From NCBI RefSeq assembly GCF_003112455.1, contig NZ_BDQX01000171.1:395047-442421 (forward strand): a DNA stretch of 47,375 nucleotides. Direction: 5' to 3'. The DNA is from Paenibacillus agaridevorans (lineage in GTDB: Bacteria; Bacillota; Bacilli; Paenibacillales; Paenibacillaceae). The notes beneath the pieces were generated by a model that was not told the origin of the DNA, did no database searches, and saw nothing but the letters and a program-made list of their open reading frames with translations. Shown here piece after piece: positions 1 through 8,516 of this stretch (position 1 is its first letter; each line of letters starts with the position of its first letter). Made by a program: the position numbers and the translations under genes.

Positions 1-10
1 CCAGCTCCCG

Positions 11-1159
11 TTACTCGGCGAGCTCATAGACCTCTTGATGGGCTTTGATGCTGAACACAAGACCAATCGAGATCATGTTGAGCAGCAGCGAAGTGCCACC
101 ATAACTGACGAACGGCAGCGTAATGCCTGTAATGGGCATGAGCCCTATCATCATGCCGATGTTCTGGAACACCTGAAAGACGAACATGGAGACGATTCCG
201 ATGACCATGTACGAGGCCCGCCTGTCGTAACACTTGAAGGCGACCATAATCATTCGATAGATGAGCAGGAAATAAAGCAGCAGCAGAATCGCGGCGCCCT
301 GGAATCCGAATTCCTCGCCGATGACGACGAAGATGGAATCCGAATAGGCATAAGGGATATACCCGCCGTTCTTGAGATTGCCTTCCAGAAATCCTTCCCC
401 GTTTAATCCGCCTGACCCGATCGCCATCTGAGCATACATGGACTGATGTTTATTATCGGAAGAAGCCAACTCGGGATTGATGAACGTATTTATTCGTTCA
501 TACCAGTGCCCTTTGGAATTGTCGACGAGATAGGTTTTGATTTCTTCGTTAAAGGCATTAAAGAGGAACATAAACAAGATGATGCCTGCTACTACGACAG
601 CCAGTCCGATCGCTACATGCGAATACTTGACATTGCCGATCCAAAGCATCCCGATCACGATGACGATATAAATAATCGCATTTCCGAGGTCGGGCTGAAT
701 CATGACCAACAAAAAGGGCAGGAATGAGAATGCGCCAATCATCAAAATATCGCTTGAAAAATGCAATCGATCTCCTTGACGTCGACCTAACAAATATGCA
801 ATGCCTATGATCAGTATGATCTTGACCATTTCTGCCGGCTGAAACAAAAAATCTCCCGGAAGCTTAAACCATCCCTTTGCACCGTTTATTTCCACTCCAA
901 TGAAATAAACCAATATCAGCAATACAACGCCGATGCCATACAACACATGCCACAACTTCAGGATGATCCGGTAATCGAACAACACCGCGGCAATAGCCAC
1001 GACAAATCCAAGACCGTAAAACGCCAGCTGTTTGATTTCGTAATTGGCATATCCCGGATGATTCGCAGTCGCGCTATGTATGGCGATAACGCTGATCGCC
1101 GCGAGACATCCGAGAATAAGGATTATGCCCCAATCCAGTTTCTTTATTTTATTAAGCAC
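11..1159 (-). CDS. rodA: RodA/FtsW/SpoVE-family (SEDS) peptidoglycan glycosyltransferase, RodA-like
   Basis: 382-aa polytopic membrane protein, about ten hydrophobic segments. SEDS proteins polymerise lipid II into glycan strands with a partner class B PBP. Visible family marks are the YERINTFINPE segment of the large extracellular loop, EEFGFQGA, and the C-terminal signature PITGITLPFVSYGGTS. It begins with GTG only 7 nt after the minD stop, so it is probably translated from the min transcript. Its position behind mreBCD-minCD suggests an elongation role with MreB, so RodA is preferred over FtsW or SpoVE, but the sequence alone does not settle which SEDS paralogue this is. In B. subtilis this position is held by spoIVFA/FB. 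The stop is TAA, 10 nt from the window edge. Confidence 0.9.
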   Translation of the reverse strand: MLNKIKKLDWGIILILGCLAAISVIAIHSATANHPGYANYEIKQLAFYGLGFVVAIAAVLFDYRIILKLWHVLYGIGVVLLILVYFIGVEINGAKGWFKLPGDFLFQPAEMVKIILIIGIAYLLGRRQGDRLHFSSDILMIGAFSFLPFLLVMIQPDLGNAIIYIVIVIGMLWIGNVKYSHVAIGLAVVVAGIILFMFLFNAFNEEIKTYLVDNSKGHWYERINTFINPELASSDNKHQSMYAQMAIGSGGLNGEGFLEGNLKNGGYIPYAYSDSIFVVIGEEFGFQGAAILLLLYFLLIYRMIMVAFKCYDRRASYMVIGIVSMFVFQVFQNIGMMIGLMPITGITLPFVSYGGTSLLLNMISIGLVFSIKAHQEVYELAE

Positions 1160-1166
1160 AGGTCAA

Positions 1167-1958
1167 TCATCCTATTCCCAGAAACTTGCGGAACCGCTTG
1201 AACGCGCCTGCCTTCTCGTCGAGCACCATTAACGGCACCATATCGCCCAATATTCGGCGGCTAATATTGCGGTACGCGATGGCAGCACGGGAAGCAGGGT
1301 TCATAACCGTCGGCTCCCCATTGTTGGCCGCCGTAATGACCTTTTCGTCATCAGGAACAATACCCAGCAGATCTATGGCAAGAACCTGGCAGATTTCGTC
1401 GATATCCAGCATTTCTCCGCTCTTTACCATAGAAGGCCGAATCCGGTTAATCAGCAGCTTGGACGGAATTTTGTTTCCTTCCAGCAATCCGATGACACGA
1501 TCGGCATCCCGCACGGCCGCATTCTCCGGCGTTGTGACGACAATTGCGCGGTCCGCGCCGGCAATAGCGTTGCGGAAGCCGTGTTCGATACCGGCCGGGC
1601 AATCGATAATGATATAATCATGACCCTGCTTGAGCTCCAGCACGATGTCTCGAATCTGCTCCGGCTTAACGGAGTCTTTATCTTTCGTCTGTGCGGCCGG
1701 CAGCATGTACAGCTCGTCGAAACGTTTGTCCTTGACTAACGCCTGGTTCAGGCGGCAGCGTCCTTCCGCCACATCGACCAGATCATATATAATGCGATTT
1801 TCAAGCCCCATAACGACATCCAGATTGCGCAGACCGATATCCGTGTCCACCATACACACTTTTTTGCCAAGCAACGCAAGAGCTGTTCCGATGTTCGCAG
1901 AGGTCGTCGTCTTGCCGACGCCGCCTTTGCCTGATGTAATTACGATCGCTTCTCCCAT
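1167..1958 (-). CDS. minD: Septum site-determining ATPase MinD
   Basis: 263 aa, usual family length. MinD is a membrane-bound ParA-type ATPase that recruits MinC and keeps FtsZ rings away from the poles. The deviant Walker A motif GKGGVGKTT is at residues 10-18, followed by VDTDIGLRNLD (switch region) and IIIDCPAGIE (Walker B). The C-terminus AFKRFRKFLGIG is the basic amphipathic membrane-targeting helix. The ATG is preceded by a GAGGGGTG element and lies 3 nt after the minC stop, so minC and minD are one transcription unit. Confidence 0.97.
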   Translation of the reverse strand: MGEAIVITSGKGGVGKTTTSANIGTALALLGKKVCMVDTDIGLRNLDVVMGLENRIIYDLVDVAEGRCRLNQALVKDKRFDELYMLPAAQTKDKDSVKPEQIRDIVLELKQGHDYIIIDCPAGIEHGFRNAIAGADRAIVVTTPENAAVRDADRVIGLLEGNKIPSKLLINRIRPSMVKSGEMLDIDEICQVLAIDLLGIVPDDEKVITAANNGEPTVMNPASRAAIAYRNISRRILGDMVPLMVLDEKAGAFKRFRKFLGIG

Positions 1959-1961
1959 ACT

Positions 1962-2627
1962 CTACACCCCTCTAAATAGGATAGGATTCTGCCTGATGCG
2001 GAATAGCTGCGACAACTTGTCAATCTGCATCTGACCTTCATTAAGATACGCGAATTCCATCGCGGAATCGAAAGTCAGCCATTCCTCCGGCGGCCTGCTG
2101 ACGACATCGGCAATTCGCAGCTGCGTCGGCCGCATGAGCGAAGTCGCGATGATGGCATCGGTGCGTCCCGCGAAGCCCGCATGCGCCATCCCCCTAAGCG
2201 CTCCCAATACATAGATATCGCCGGTGCACAGGATGGAGCCCCCCGGATTGACATCCCCGATTAAAAGCAGGTCGCCTTCGTGCTGCAGCGTCTGCCCGGA
2301 GCGAACGATGGATGACAAAACGTGCATGTTCGCCGCTCCCCCGCCGCTCTCCGGCTTCGCCGGAGGATCGGATTCCATCGACTGAATCATCAAGTTACCC
2401 TGTGCGCCGATGATGCTTGCAAGCTGCTCCCTTTGTTCGTCCGTTATGATTCTGGAGCCCAGCTTGACATGTATATGAACGAGCGGTCCCGTCAGCAACT
2501 GCTGGTGCGTTTTCTCCAGCTTGTGCCTGAGTTCGGCAACCAGCGCATCGAACACGCATTGATCGTCGAGAAGGAACAGAAGACCTTCCTTAACGCCTTT
2601 AATCATAATATGCTGCTTTTCGGTCAC
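1962..2627 (-). CDS. minC: Septum site-determining protein MinC
   Basis: 221 aa. MinC inhibits FtsZ assembly and is activated by MinD. The N-terminal domain (about 1-95) is the variable FtsZ-binding part. The C-terminal part (about 105-205) is the conserved right-handed beta-helix dimerisation and MinD-binding domain, seen in GDLLLIGDVNPGGSI and GDIYVLGALRGMAHAG. The start is GTG with an upstream GGGAGGG Shine-Dalgarno; an overlapping ATG reads straight into TGA and is unusable. It lies downstream of mreD and is followed by minD after 3 nt. Confidence 0.96.
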   Translation of the reverse strand: MTEKQHIMIKGVKEGLLFLLDDQCVFDALVAELRHKLEKTHQQLLTGPLVHIHVKLGSRIITDEQREQLASIIGAQGNLMIQSMESDPPAKPESGGGAANMHVLSSIVRSGQTLQHEGDLLLIGDVNPGGSILCTGDIYVLGALRGMAHAGFAGRTDAIIATSLMRPTQLRIADVVSRPPEEWLTFDSAMEFAYLNEGQMQIDKLSQLFRIRQNPILFRGV

Positions 2628-2694
2628 ATTTGTCCCTCCCCAACCTATTCAATTCTGGATGCTGGTCCCGAATTCCTGCTGCTTCCGTCCCGCT

Positions 2695-3219
2695 TTATTC
2701 TTCTTCTCCATTTTCTCCCGTTTCCTTGCGCGACTCGAACATACGTCTGACCGGCACATAACAAACCAGCGCGAAGGCCAGCTGGAGGAACAAGCTCGGC
2801 AATATATGATTGAGCAGCGCCCACGCATAGGATGCGCTCGTAATCCGGAATACCTGGTAAATAAAAAAGAGGGCCGTGTCGTATAAAATACATGCGAAGC
2901 CGATGACCGTAATCGCCATCATGACCGTCGCCCGCTTTCTCTCCAGCAGCACGCCCGTAAAATAGCCAATAATCCCCATCGCAAAAAAGTTAAGTCCGAG
3001 CAACTGGCCGAAATAGACGACGTCCTGCAGCAGGCCGAAACCCGCTCCCAGCAACAGTGCCATATGGCGATTGCCGTACAATGCCGAAAATAAGACGAAT
3101 ACGAATATAAAGTGCGGTATAATCCGGCTCCCGTATCCCTCCGGGATAATCCATGGCATGAGCGAGCCCTCGATAAAGAATAGCAACAGCATAATCGCAA
3201 CGATTCGGTTCATGCTCAT
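2695..3219 (-). CDS. mreD: Rod shape-determining membrane protein MreD
   Basis: 174 aa, five to six predicted transmembrane segments, no soluble domain. MreD is the integral membrane member of the MreBCD elongasome. The protein is recognised by length, hydrophobicity, the N-terminal pattern IEGSLMPWIIPEGYG, and position. Its ATG overlaps the mreC stop by 4 nt, typical for translationally coupled mreC-mreD. A 67-nt gap without evident signals separates it from minC. Confidence 0.94.
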   Translation of the reverse strand: MSMNRIVAIMLLLFFIEGSLMPWIIPEGYGSRIIPHFIFVFVLFSALYGNRHMALLLGAGFGLLQDVVYFGQLLGLNFFAMGIIGYFTGVLLERKRATVMMAITVIGFACILYDTALFFIYQVFRITSASYAWALLNHILPSLFLQLAFALVCYVPVRRMFESRKETGENGEEE

Positions 3220-4100
3220 GGAGCGTTCTCCTCAGAGCTCGCAGCCTGAACGACGAACACCTCGGCCAGATGGTCGAAGTTGGTCGCAAGCTTGACGCTT
3301 GCCGTGTAGGTCAATCCAAAGTCGCCGACCTGCTTGGTCTCTACCGTGCCGATTCGGAGCCCTCTTGGATAAACGCCGCCAAGGCCGGAAGTGATAACGG
3401 TATCGCCAATCTCCATCTTGTCGTTCTCGCCGATTCGCGTCATCAAAATCCGGTTCGTCTCTTTGTTGAAGCTGCTCAGAATGCCGAAGGATTCGTTCTC
3501 GCGGCCTTCGATCGTCGCGGAGATGGAATTGAAAGTCGGCGACGTTTCGTTAAGCTCCGTGATCGGGGTGATCGCCGCCGTAAAAGGCGTCACGGAACTC
3601 ACCAGCCCGACCAAACCGTCGACGGTCGTCACAGCCATATTTTTTTCGATGCCATGTTTCGACCCCAAATTAATCGTCATCGTCCGGTTGTTCGCGTCAT
3701 TGCTGATGGAGATGACTTGGGCAATCAGATAGTTGTAATCATACATCTGTTTCTGTTGCTCGCTGAAGCCAAGCAACTCCTTGTAGCGCTCATTGTCCTT
3801 TTTAATAAAGTTGTATTCCACCTTGTCCCGCGCGTATGCGGCAACGGTACTCTTAAGCCGCTCGTTCTCTTCGTAGATCATCCGGAAATCGCGGATATCC
3901 TCAAAGAAACCCGCTATATAACCAGCGGGCTTGTAGAACCACTGCTGCACGAAACCGGAGGTGTCCTTAAGGAACTTCTCCGGCCACGTGAGCTCTTTGC
4001 GATCGCTGAGCGAGAAGCCGATGATCGCGATAAACAAAATAAATCCGATCATAAGCATAAAAACACGCTTATTTCTCATGAAATTAAACAGCCCGATCAC
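3216..4100 (-). CDS. mreC: Rod shape-determining protein MreC
   Basis: 294 aa. MreC is a bitopic scaffold linking MreB to PBPs and RodA outside the membrane. One transmembrane helix lies at about residues 13-31, a coiled coil at about 65-115, then the beta-domain with VISISNDANNRTMTINLGS and VVTVDGLVGLVSSV-like segments. The GTG start is the first possible one in frame (a TGA lies 4 codons upstream). An ATG seven codons in has no Shine-Dalgarno. It overlaps mreD by 4 nt and starts 37 nt after mreB. Confidence 0.95.
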   Translation of the reverse strand: MIGLFNFMRNKRVFMLMIGFILFIAIIGFSLSDRKELTWPEKFLKDTSGFVQQWFYKPAGYIAGFFEDIRDFRMIYEENERLKSTVAAYARDKVEYNFIKKDNERYKELLGFSEQQKQMYDYNYLIAQVISISNDANNRTMTINLGSKHGIEKNMAVTTVDGLVGLVSSVTPFTAAITPITELNETSPTFNSISATIEGRENESFGILSSFNKETNRILMTRIGENDKMEIGDTVITSGLGGVYPRGLRIGTVETKQVGDFGLTYTASVKLATNFDHLAEVFVVQAASSEENAP

Positions 4101-4137
4101 CTGCCTGTCTCATATCCGTACATTCTATCTCGAGCGC

Positions 4138-5169
4138 CTAGCGCTTCGAACGATTCGAAGTGCCTCTGCTCTTGAACAAATGGATGTTATCCAACGAACG
4201 GCCCGTTCCGATCGCTACGCAGTCAAGCGGATTGTCCGCCACGATGACCGGCATGCCCGTCTCGCGCTGCAGAAGCTTGTCCATATTACGAAGCAGCGCC
4301 CCGCCGCCTGTCAATACGATACCGCGATCCATAATGTCGGCAGACAGCTCCGGAGGACACTTCTCCAGCGTAACCTTGACGGCTTCCACTATGGAATTGA
4401 CCGTATCCATAAGCGCATCCGTAATTTCGTCCGATGTAATCGCCAGCGTCTTCGGCAGTCCCGACACAAGGTCTCGGCCGCGAATTTCCAATGTCTCCGG
4501 CTTGTCCAGCTGCAAGGCGGAACCGATCTCCATCTTCAGCTGCTCCGACGTTCGCTCGCCGATCATCAGATTATAGAGTCTCTTGATATATTGGATGATC
4601 GCCTCGTCCATATCGTCGCCGGCTACCCGGATCGAACGGCTCGTCACGATGCCGCCAAGAGAGATGACGGCCACCTCCGTCGTTCCGCCCCCAATATCAA
4701 CGACCATGGAGCCCGTCGGCTCCCATACCGGGAGGTCGGCGCCGATCGCGGCCGCAAACGGCTCTTCGATCGTAAAAGCCTCTCTGGCGCCGGCTTGCTT
4801 CGCTGCGTCCTCGACGGCGCGCTGCTCGACAGCCGTAATGCCGGAAGGCACGCATACCATAACGTTGGGATGACGCGGAAAGAGAGACCGCTGCTTCTGA
4901 GCGGAGCGGATAAAATATTTGATCATCGTTGCCGTCGTCTCGAAGTCGGCGATTACTCCATCCTTCATAGGACGTACGGCGCGAATATTGCCGGGCGTTC
5001 TGCCGATCATCTTTTTGGCTGCCTCGCCGACTGCTTCGATCGTTTTTGTATCGGTACGCAAGGCCACCACGGAAGGCTCCCTCACGACAATTCCTTTTCC
5101 CTTAACGAATACAAGCGTATTCGCCGTACCAAGATCGATTCCTAAATCCTTGTTCAATCTACCAAACAT
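4138..5169 (-). CDS. mreB: Actin-like rod shape protein MreB
   Basis: 343 aa from the chosen start. MreB is a bacterial actin whose membrane-bound filaments orient lateral wall synthesis. The phosphate-1 loop GIDLGTANT is at residues 10-18, the phosphate-2 loop [10 protein letters not shown] is mid-protein, and the adenosine motif [10 protein letters not shown] is near the C-terminus. The open frame runs 17 codons further upstream, but this ATG has AAGGGAG 8 nt before it and gives the standard N-terminus [10 protein letters not shown]. It is first of mreB-mreC-mreD-minC-minD-rodA, with its own candidate sigma-A promoter overlapping the radC end. Confidence 0.97.
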   Translation of the reverse strand: MFGRLNKDLGIDLGTANTLVFVKGKGIVVREPSVVALRTDTKTIEAVGEAAKKMIGRTPGNIRAVRPMKDGVIADFETTATMIKYFIRSAQKQRSLFPRHPNVMVCVPSGITAVEQRAVEDAAKQAGAREAFTIEEPFAAAIGADLPVWEPTGSMVVDIGGGTTEVAVISLGGIVTSRSIRVAGDDMDEAIIQYIKRLYNLMIGERTSEQLKMEIGSALQLDKPETLEIRGRDLVSGLPKTLAITSDEITDALMDTVNSIVEAVKVTLEKCPPELSADIMDRGIVLTGGGALLRNMDKLLQRETGMPVIVADNPLDCVAIGTGRSLDNIHLFKSRGTSNRSKR

Positions 5170-5229
5170 TGTTACTGCTCCCTTCTCCATTACAACGCGA
5201 TGCCGCAGATGTGTTTCCACGTATTTATT

Positions 5230-5259
5230 ATTATATTACAGATGACCAAGCTCCTTCAA
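5230..5259 (-). promoter_or_regulatory. Candidate sigma-A promoter for the mreB operon
   Basis: On the minus strand, TTGAAG (5254-5259) and TATAAT (5230-5235) are separated by 18 nt. The -10 lies just after the radC stop codon and about 60 nt before the mreB ATG. No terminator separates radC from mreB, so read-through is also possible. Confidence 0.6.
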
Positions 5260-5925
5260 ACTTACGAAGCGGCCATCGCCAACGACGATATGATCCAGTA
5301 CTTCTATACCGACAAGCTGCCCTGCTTCCGCAAGCCGCTTGGTCAGCGAGATATCCTCGGGACTGGGCGCAGGATCGCCGCTGGGATGATTATGGGCGCA
5401 GATGACCGATGCGCTGTTCCTCTTGATTGCGGCCCGGAACACTTCACGGGGATGGACCAGCGAGGCATTAAGCGTTCCGACGGACAAAGTTTCCCGGGCA
5501 ATAATGCCGTTCTTCGTATTCAGGAAAAGACAAACGAAGTGCTCCTTGTCCAAATATCGAAGTTCCTCCATAACCTGATCCGCCGCGTCCTTGGGCTTCC
5601 GAATCGTAATGATGTCTTCATGCCGTGTTCGAATCATCCGCCTGCCGAGCTCTATGCCGGCACGCAGCTGAAGCGCCTTCGCAGGGCCGATGCCGTTAAT
5701 GGCCGTCATCTCCTCCACGCTCATGTCGAGCAGCCCTCGCAAGCTGCCGCATTGCTTAAGAATGGAGCCTGCCAGATGTACCGCAGACTGTTTCTTCGTA
5801 CCCGTTCTTAACAAGATTGCAAGCAGCTCAGCATGGCTGAGCGCCTCTGCCCCATATCGCATCATGCGCTCTCTTGGACGTTCTTCATGGGGGACATCAC
5901 GCAATACATTTCCATGTATTTCCAT
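5236..5925 (-). CDS. radC: RadC family JAMM-domain protein
   Basis: 229 aa. RadC proteins combine a helix-hairpin-helix (INGIGPAKALQLRAG, about 70-90) with a JAB1/MPN-like domain. The metal-site motif HNHPSGDPAPSPED is at about residues 178-191. Despite the name, a direct DNA-repair role is not established for the family. The ATG has GAGGATGGGA upstream. It lies 26 nt after maf, and the order maf-radC-mreB is the same in B. subtilis. Confidence 0.95.
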   Translation of the reverse strand: MEIHGNVLRDVPHEERPRERMMRYGAEALSHAELLAILLRTGTKKQSAVHLAGSILKQCGSLRGLLDMSVEEMTAINGIGPAKALQLRAGIELGRRMIRTRHEDIITIRKPKDAADQVMEELRYLDKEHFVCLFLNTKNGIIARETLSVGTLNASLVHPREVFRAAIKRNSASVICAHNHPSGDPAPSPEDISLTKRLAEAGQLVGIEVLDHIVVGDGRFVSLKELGHL

Positions 5926-5951
5926 AAATATCCCATCCTCTAGTTTCCGAA

Positions 5952-6584
5952 TTAATACGTTCGAACTCCGAATAGCTCAAGCTTGTCCGTCAGCAGCGAG
6001 ATCGGCAGGCCAACAACATTGAAGTAGCATCCCTCAATCCCTTCTACCAGAGCCGCTCCAAGACCTTGAATGCCATATGCCCCGGCCTTGTCCATCGGTT
6101 CGCCGGAAGCGACATAACGACGGATCCTTTCCTCGGAGAGAGGTTTCATCGCCACTCGGGTTCGCCGACTCGCCACGATCCGCTTGTCCGATCCTGCCTC
6201 CAAAAGCGCAATGCCGCTATACACATCGTGCGAGCGGCCCTGCAGGGAGGTTAACATGGCAGCCGCCTCATCGCTGTTTGCAGGCTTGCCCAGCACTGCC
6301 CCATCCAACACAACGATCGTGTCCGCTGCCAATATCAGCGTGCCCTCGAGAGGCATTTCTTGCTTCGCCAGCATGGCTTCCGCAGCGATGCCTTTGCGAA
6401 GGCTCAATCGCTCCACGACTTCCGCCGGCGTCCAATCCTTTTCGTAAGTCTCGTCAGTGTCCGTAGACAAAATAGAAACCGGCAAGGAAAGGGCCAAAGA
6501 TGCGACCAGTTCCTTCCGGCGCGGAGACGATGAAGCCAGCACAATCCGGCTTATCGTTGCTTGGTTGAGTTGGTTTTCGATCAT
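5952..6584 (-). CDS. maf: Maf-type nucleoside triphosphate pyrophosphatase
   Basis: 210 aa. Maf proteins hydrolyse non-canonical or excess nucleotides (dTTP/UTP type) to monophosphates. The N-terminal loop LASSSPRRKELV and the later ADTIVVLDGAVLGKP segment are typical. The frame extends 27 codons upstream, but the ATG chosen here has AAGGAG 9 nt before it, and homology begins just after it. It lies between the DUF4321-type gene and radC. Confidence 0.95.
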   Translation of the reverse strand: MIENQLNQATISRIVLASSSPRRKELVASLALSLPVSILSTDTDETYEKDWTPAEVVERLSLRKGIAAEAMLAKQEMPLEGTLILAADTIVVLDGAVLGKPANSDEAAAMLTSLQGRSHDVYSGIALLEAGSDKRIVASRRTRVAMKPLSEERIRRYVASGEPMDKAGAYGIQGLGAALVEGIEGCYFNVVGLPISLLTDKLELFGVRTY

Positions 6585-6627
6585 AGGTTCATACTCCTTA
6601 TGCGTGCCATAATCCCGGCTTCGCAGC

Positions 6628-6870
6628 TTACATTTTGCGATATAACCAGATGGCGACGGCGGCACCCGCGATGCTCAGCAGACTAATCTGAAGCGAGAGC
6701 GACAAGTTGAAGCTTAGGACATAAAGATCGACGTTTGGCGACCAAGTCGTCTGAATCGGTCTCGTCAGGAAGGATACGCCCGGCACGGAATCCAGCCATC
6801 TTGCGACCAGCGCCCCTGCAATCATCCCGAGCACAATAAACAAAAATAGTATCCATCCGTTTTTCTTCAT
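6628..6870 (-). CDS. Small DUF4321-type membrane protein
   Basis: 80 aa with two transmembrane helices, near residues 6-24 and 55-76. It begins MKKNGWILFLFIVLG and ends with the basic WLYRKM. I recognise it as the DUF4321 type found in this position in Paenibacillus-like genomes; function unknown. The ATG has AGGGG 8-10 nt upstream; an earlier in-frame ATG lacks this. It is 43 nt upstream of maf and is probably co-transcribed with maf and radC from its own promoter. Confidence 0.85.
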   Translation of the reverse strand: MKKNGWILFLFIVLGMIAGALVARWLDSVPGVSFLTRPIQTTWSPNVDLYVLSFNLSLSLQISLLSIAGAAVAIWLYRKM

Positions 6871-6908
6871 CGTATAAATCCCCTCGCCACGAAATGACAC
6901 CTATAACC

Positions 6909-6937
6909 ATTATACGCACTATACTTTCCGTTTACAA
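6909..6937 (-). promoter_or_regulatory. Sigma-A-type promoter for the DUF4321-maf-radC unit
   Basis: Minus-strand TTGTAA (6932-6937), 17-nt spacer, TATAAT (6909-6914), about 39 nt upstream of the start codon. The TAA of the -35 is also the stop codon of the preceding SPOR-domain gene. Confidence 0.75.
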
Positions 6938-8371
6938 TGCGCTTGGAGACTCAAACCATTCTTTTTGCACCAGGACCGCTTCCATTAGTGCCGTTTGCAC
7001 GGACCATAACTGAGCTTTGGAAGGATTTTCGTCGTATGCTTTCATCGATCCAGCAGCCGTATCCATTGCCTTCTTCAGCTTAACGAAATAAGATGAGCGG
7101 ACATCCTCCGGCAGCCCAGACTCCATCTCCGCGGCATTCGCAGTCCATTGCGCCAGCTGGGCCTGCCAGCCTTCTGACGCCGCCTTGCCCAGTTTAGACA
7201 GAGAAGGCTGCTCTAACTGCGCAACGACAAGGTCAGACCAAGTCCCGATCAAGTCGTTGGTGGCGGCAAAAAAAGCTTCCGCTTTTTCCGCTCCTCCGGC
7301 GAATGTCAGCTTTTCCGGACCTTGCACAGCCACTTCCTTTTTGTACAACAGGATGTCCGGCAAACCTCCTATAACGATGGCGGCCTTCGTGCCGTCAAGC
7401 GCGATGCCTGCATAGACGCGGTAGCCCTCTGGGGTCTTCATCGACGAACCTGCCAATCCGACGTCCTTCAGCTGACCCAGCGCAGCGTCCCTTCCTTCCG
7501 TATTGCTGAATACGCCGTATTGCAGCAAGGTATACGTCCTTTGGATACCGGCAACGTTAACGGTTGCCGCATTTGCTGCTCCTGGATCGACAACCTCGCC
7601 ATTTTTGCCATCCTTACCACCCTCGCCCTCTTTGCTTCCCACGGGTACTCCGGTCAGGTCGTCAAGACCGATGGTCTCCTTCGTCCCCGGCTGCACGACC
7701 GGAATTCCGGTGTCGCCTTGTGTATCCCGGTCGGGCTGAGCAAGACCTCCCGTAAACAAAGTCAGTATCAAATACCCGAATATGGCGCCGGTTGCCAGCG
7801 CCCCGCTTACAGACAGGAAGACATGTAGCCAGGATGGGCCTTTGCCGCCCGTACGACGCGTATCGCCGGCAATGATCACCGGGGATGGGCGATTGCCAAA
7901 AGGCTCGACCGATGGTTGGTAGCCGCTATCGCCTCCCCGCGAAATCCATTCGGCATCGGGATTAATGACCGGCCATTGCTTCTCGGAACTTTTTGCTTCC
8001 GAAAACGACGGTTGCTGTACAATGGCAGGCCAACGGCTGAGGTCTTCTGCATTCGGAGTTGAAGGTTCAACCGGCGGTTGAGCACCTTCTGCTTCTGCTT
8101 CTGCGTCTGCCTCGCGGATGAGCTGCTCCAGCGCGCCAATATCCTCCTGATAGGCGTTATTCCATGGCTGAACCTCGCCTATACCATTCGCAGCATTCCG
8201 TTGATATAAGGGTACAACATTATTTTTCCCATGCAGCGCTTGTCCGGAATGTTTGTCTAACTCCGCAGATATGGGCTCACCCCCGACAACTTTTTCGCGC
8301 TCCGGCTTGTCCTTCGCGGTCTGCGCTCCCTGAACGTCAAAGCGGTACGTAATTCGGTTGTTCGGTTTCAT
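6932..8371 (-). CDS. spoIIB: SPOR-domain membrane protein in the spoIIB position
   Basis: 479 aa. An acidic, low-complexity N-terminal region of about 180 residues is followed by one transmembrane helix (about 182-207), a Gly/Lys-rich linker, and a SPOR-like segment (about 278-345, beginning TYTLLQYGVFSNTEG). SPOR domains bind denuded septal peptidoglycan. In B. subtilis the gene beside maf is spoIIB, a transmembrane SPOR protein needed for septal wall thinning during engulfment. Synteny and domain order support orthology, but sequence identity looks low and the N-terminus is longer. Start ATG with GAGGGAG 8 nt upstream. The -10 of the next promoter abuts its stop. Confidence 0.7.
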   Translation of the reverse strand: MKPNNRITYRFDVQGAQTAKDKPEREKVVGGEPISAELDKHSGQALHGKNNVVPLYQRNAANGIGEVQPWNNAYQEDIGALEQLIREADAEAEAEGAQPPVEPSTPNAEDLSRWPAIVQQPSFSEAKSSEKQWPVINPDAEWISRGGDSGYQPSVEPFGNRPSPVIIAGDTRRTGGKGPSWLHVFLSVSGALATGAIFGYLILTLFTGGLAQPDRDTQGDTGIPVVQPGTKETIGLDDLTGVPVGSKEGEGGKDGKNGEVVDPGAANAATVNVAGIQRTYTLLQYGVFSNTEGRDAALGQLKDVGLAGSSMKTPEGYRVYAGIALDGTKAAIVIGGLPDILLYKKEVAVQGPEKLTFAGGAEKAEAFFAATNDLIGTWSDLVVAQLEQPSLSKLGKAASEGWQAQLAQWTANAAEMESGLPEDVRSSYFVKLKKAMDTAAGSMKAYDENPSKAQLWSVQTALMEAVLVQKEWFESPSAL

Positions 8372-8402
8372 GTCGATCTCTCCCTCTACCTGGTCTATTA
8401 GT

Positions 8403-8432
8403 AGTCTATGAACGCTTTAAGAGAGTTATGAC
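8403..8432 (-). promoter_or_regulatory. Possible sigma-E-like promoter for the spoIIB-like gene
   Basis: Minus strand reads GTCATAAC (8425-8432), 14 nt, then CATAGACT (8403-8410), about 31 nt before the ATG. This resembles the sporulation sigma-E pattern (GkCATATT, 13-15 nt, CATACAmT). It lies directly after the murC terminator. No good sigma-A hexamers were seen here. Confidence 0.4.
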
Positions 8433-8454
8433 GAGAGACTTCGGGGCAGACGGC

Positions 8455-8503
8455 AAAAAGAACCGTCCCGGCGCAGTTAAACGCTCTCCGGAAACGGTTC
8501 TTT
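8455..8503 (-). terminator. Rho-independent terminator after murC
   Basis: A 10-bp stem (8457-8466 with 8494-8503, AAAGAACCGT/ACGGTTCTTT) followed on the minus strand by a T-run. It lies 14 nt past the murC stop and isolates the spoIIB-like gene from murC. Confidence 0.85.
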
Positions 8504-8516
8504 ATTGGACTAAGTT

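Noticed and set aside
3961..5145. 394-codon open frame on the plus strand
   Set aside because: It lies antisense to mreC and mreB, both certain. Arg/His-rich composition is typical of a shadow frame in G+C-rich coding DNA.
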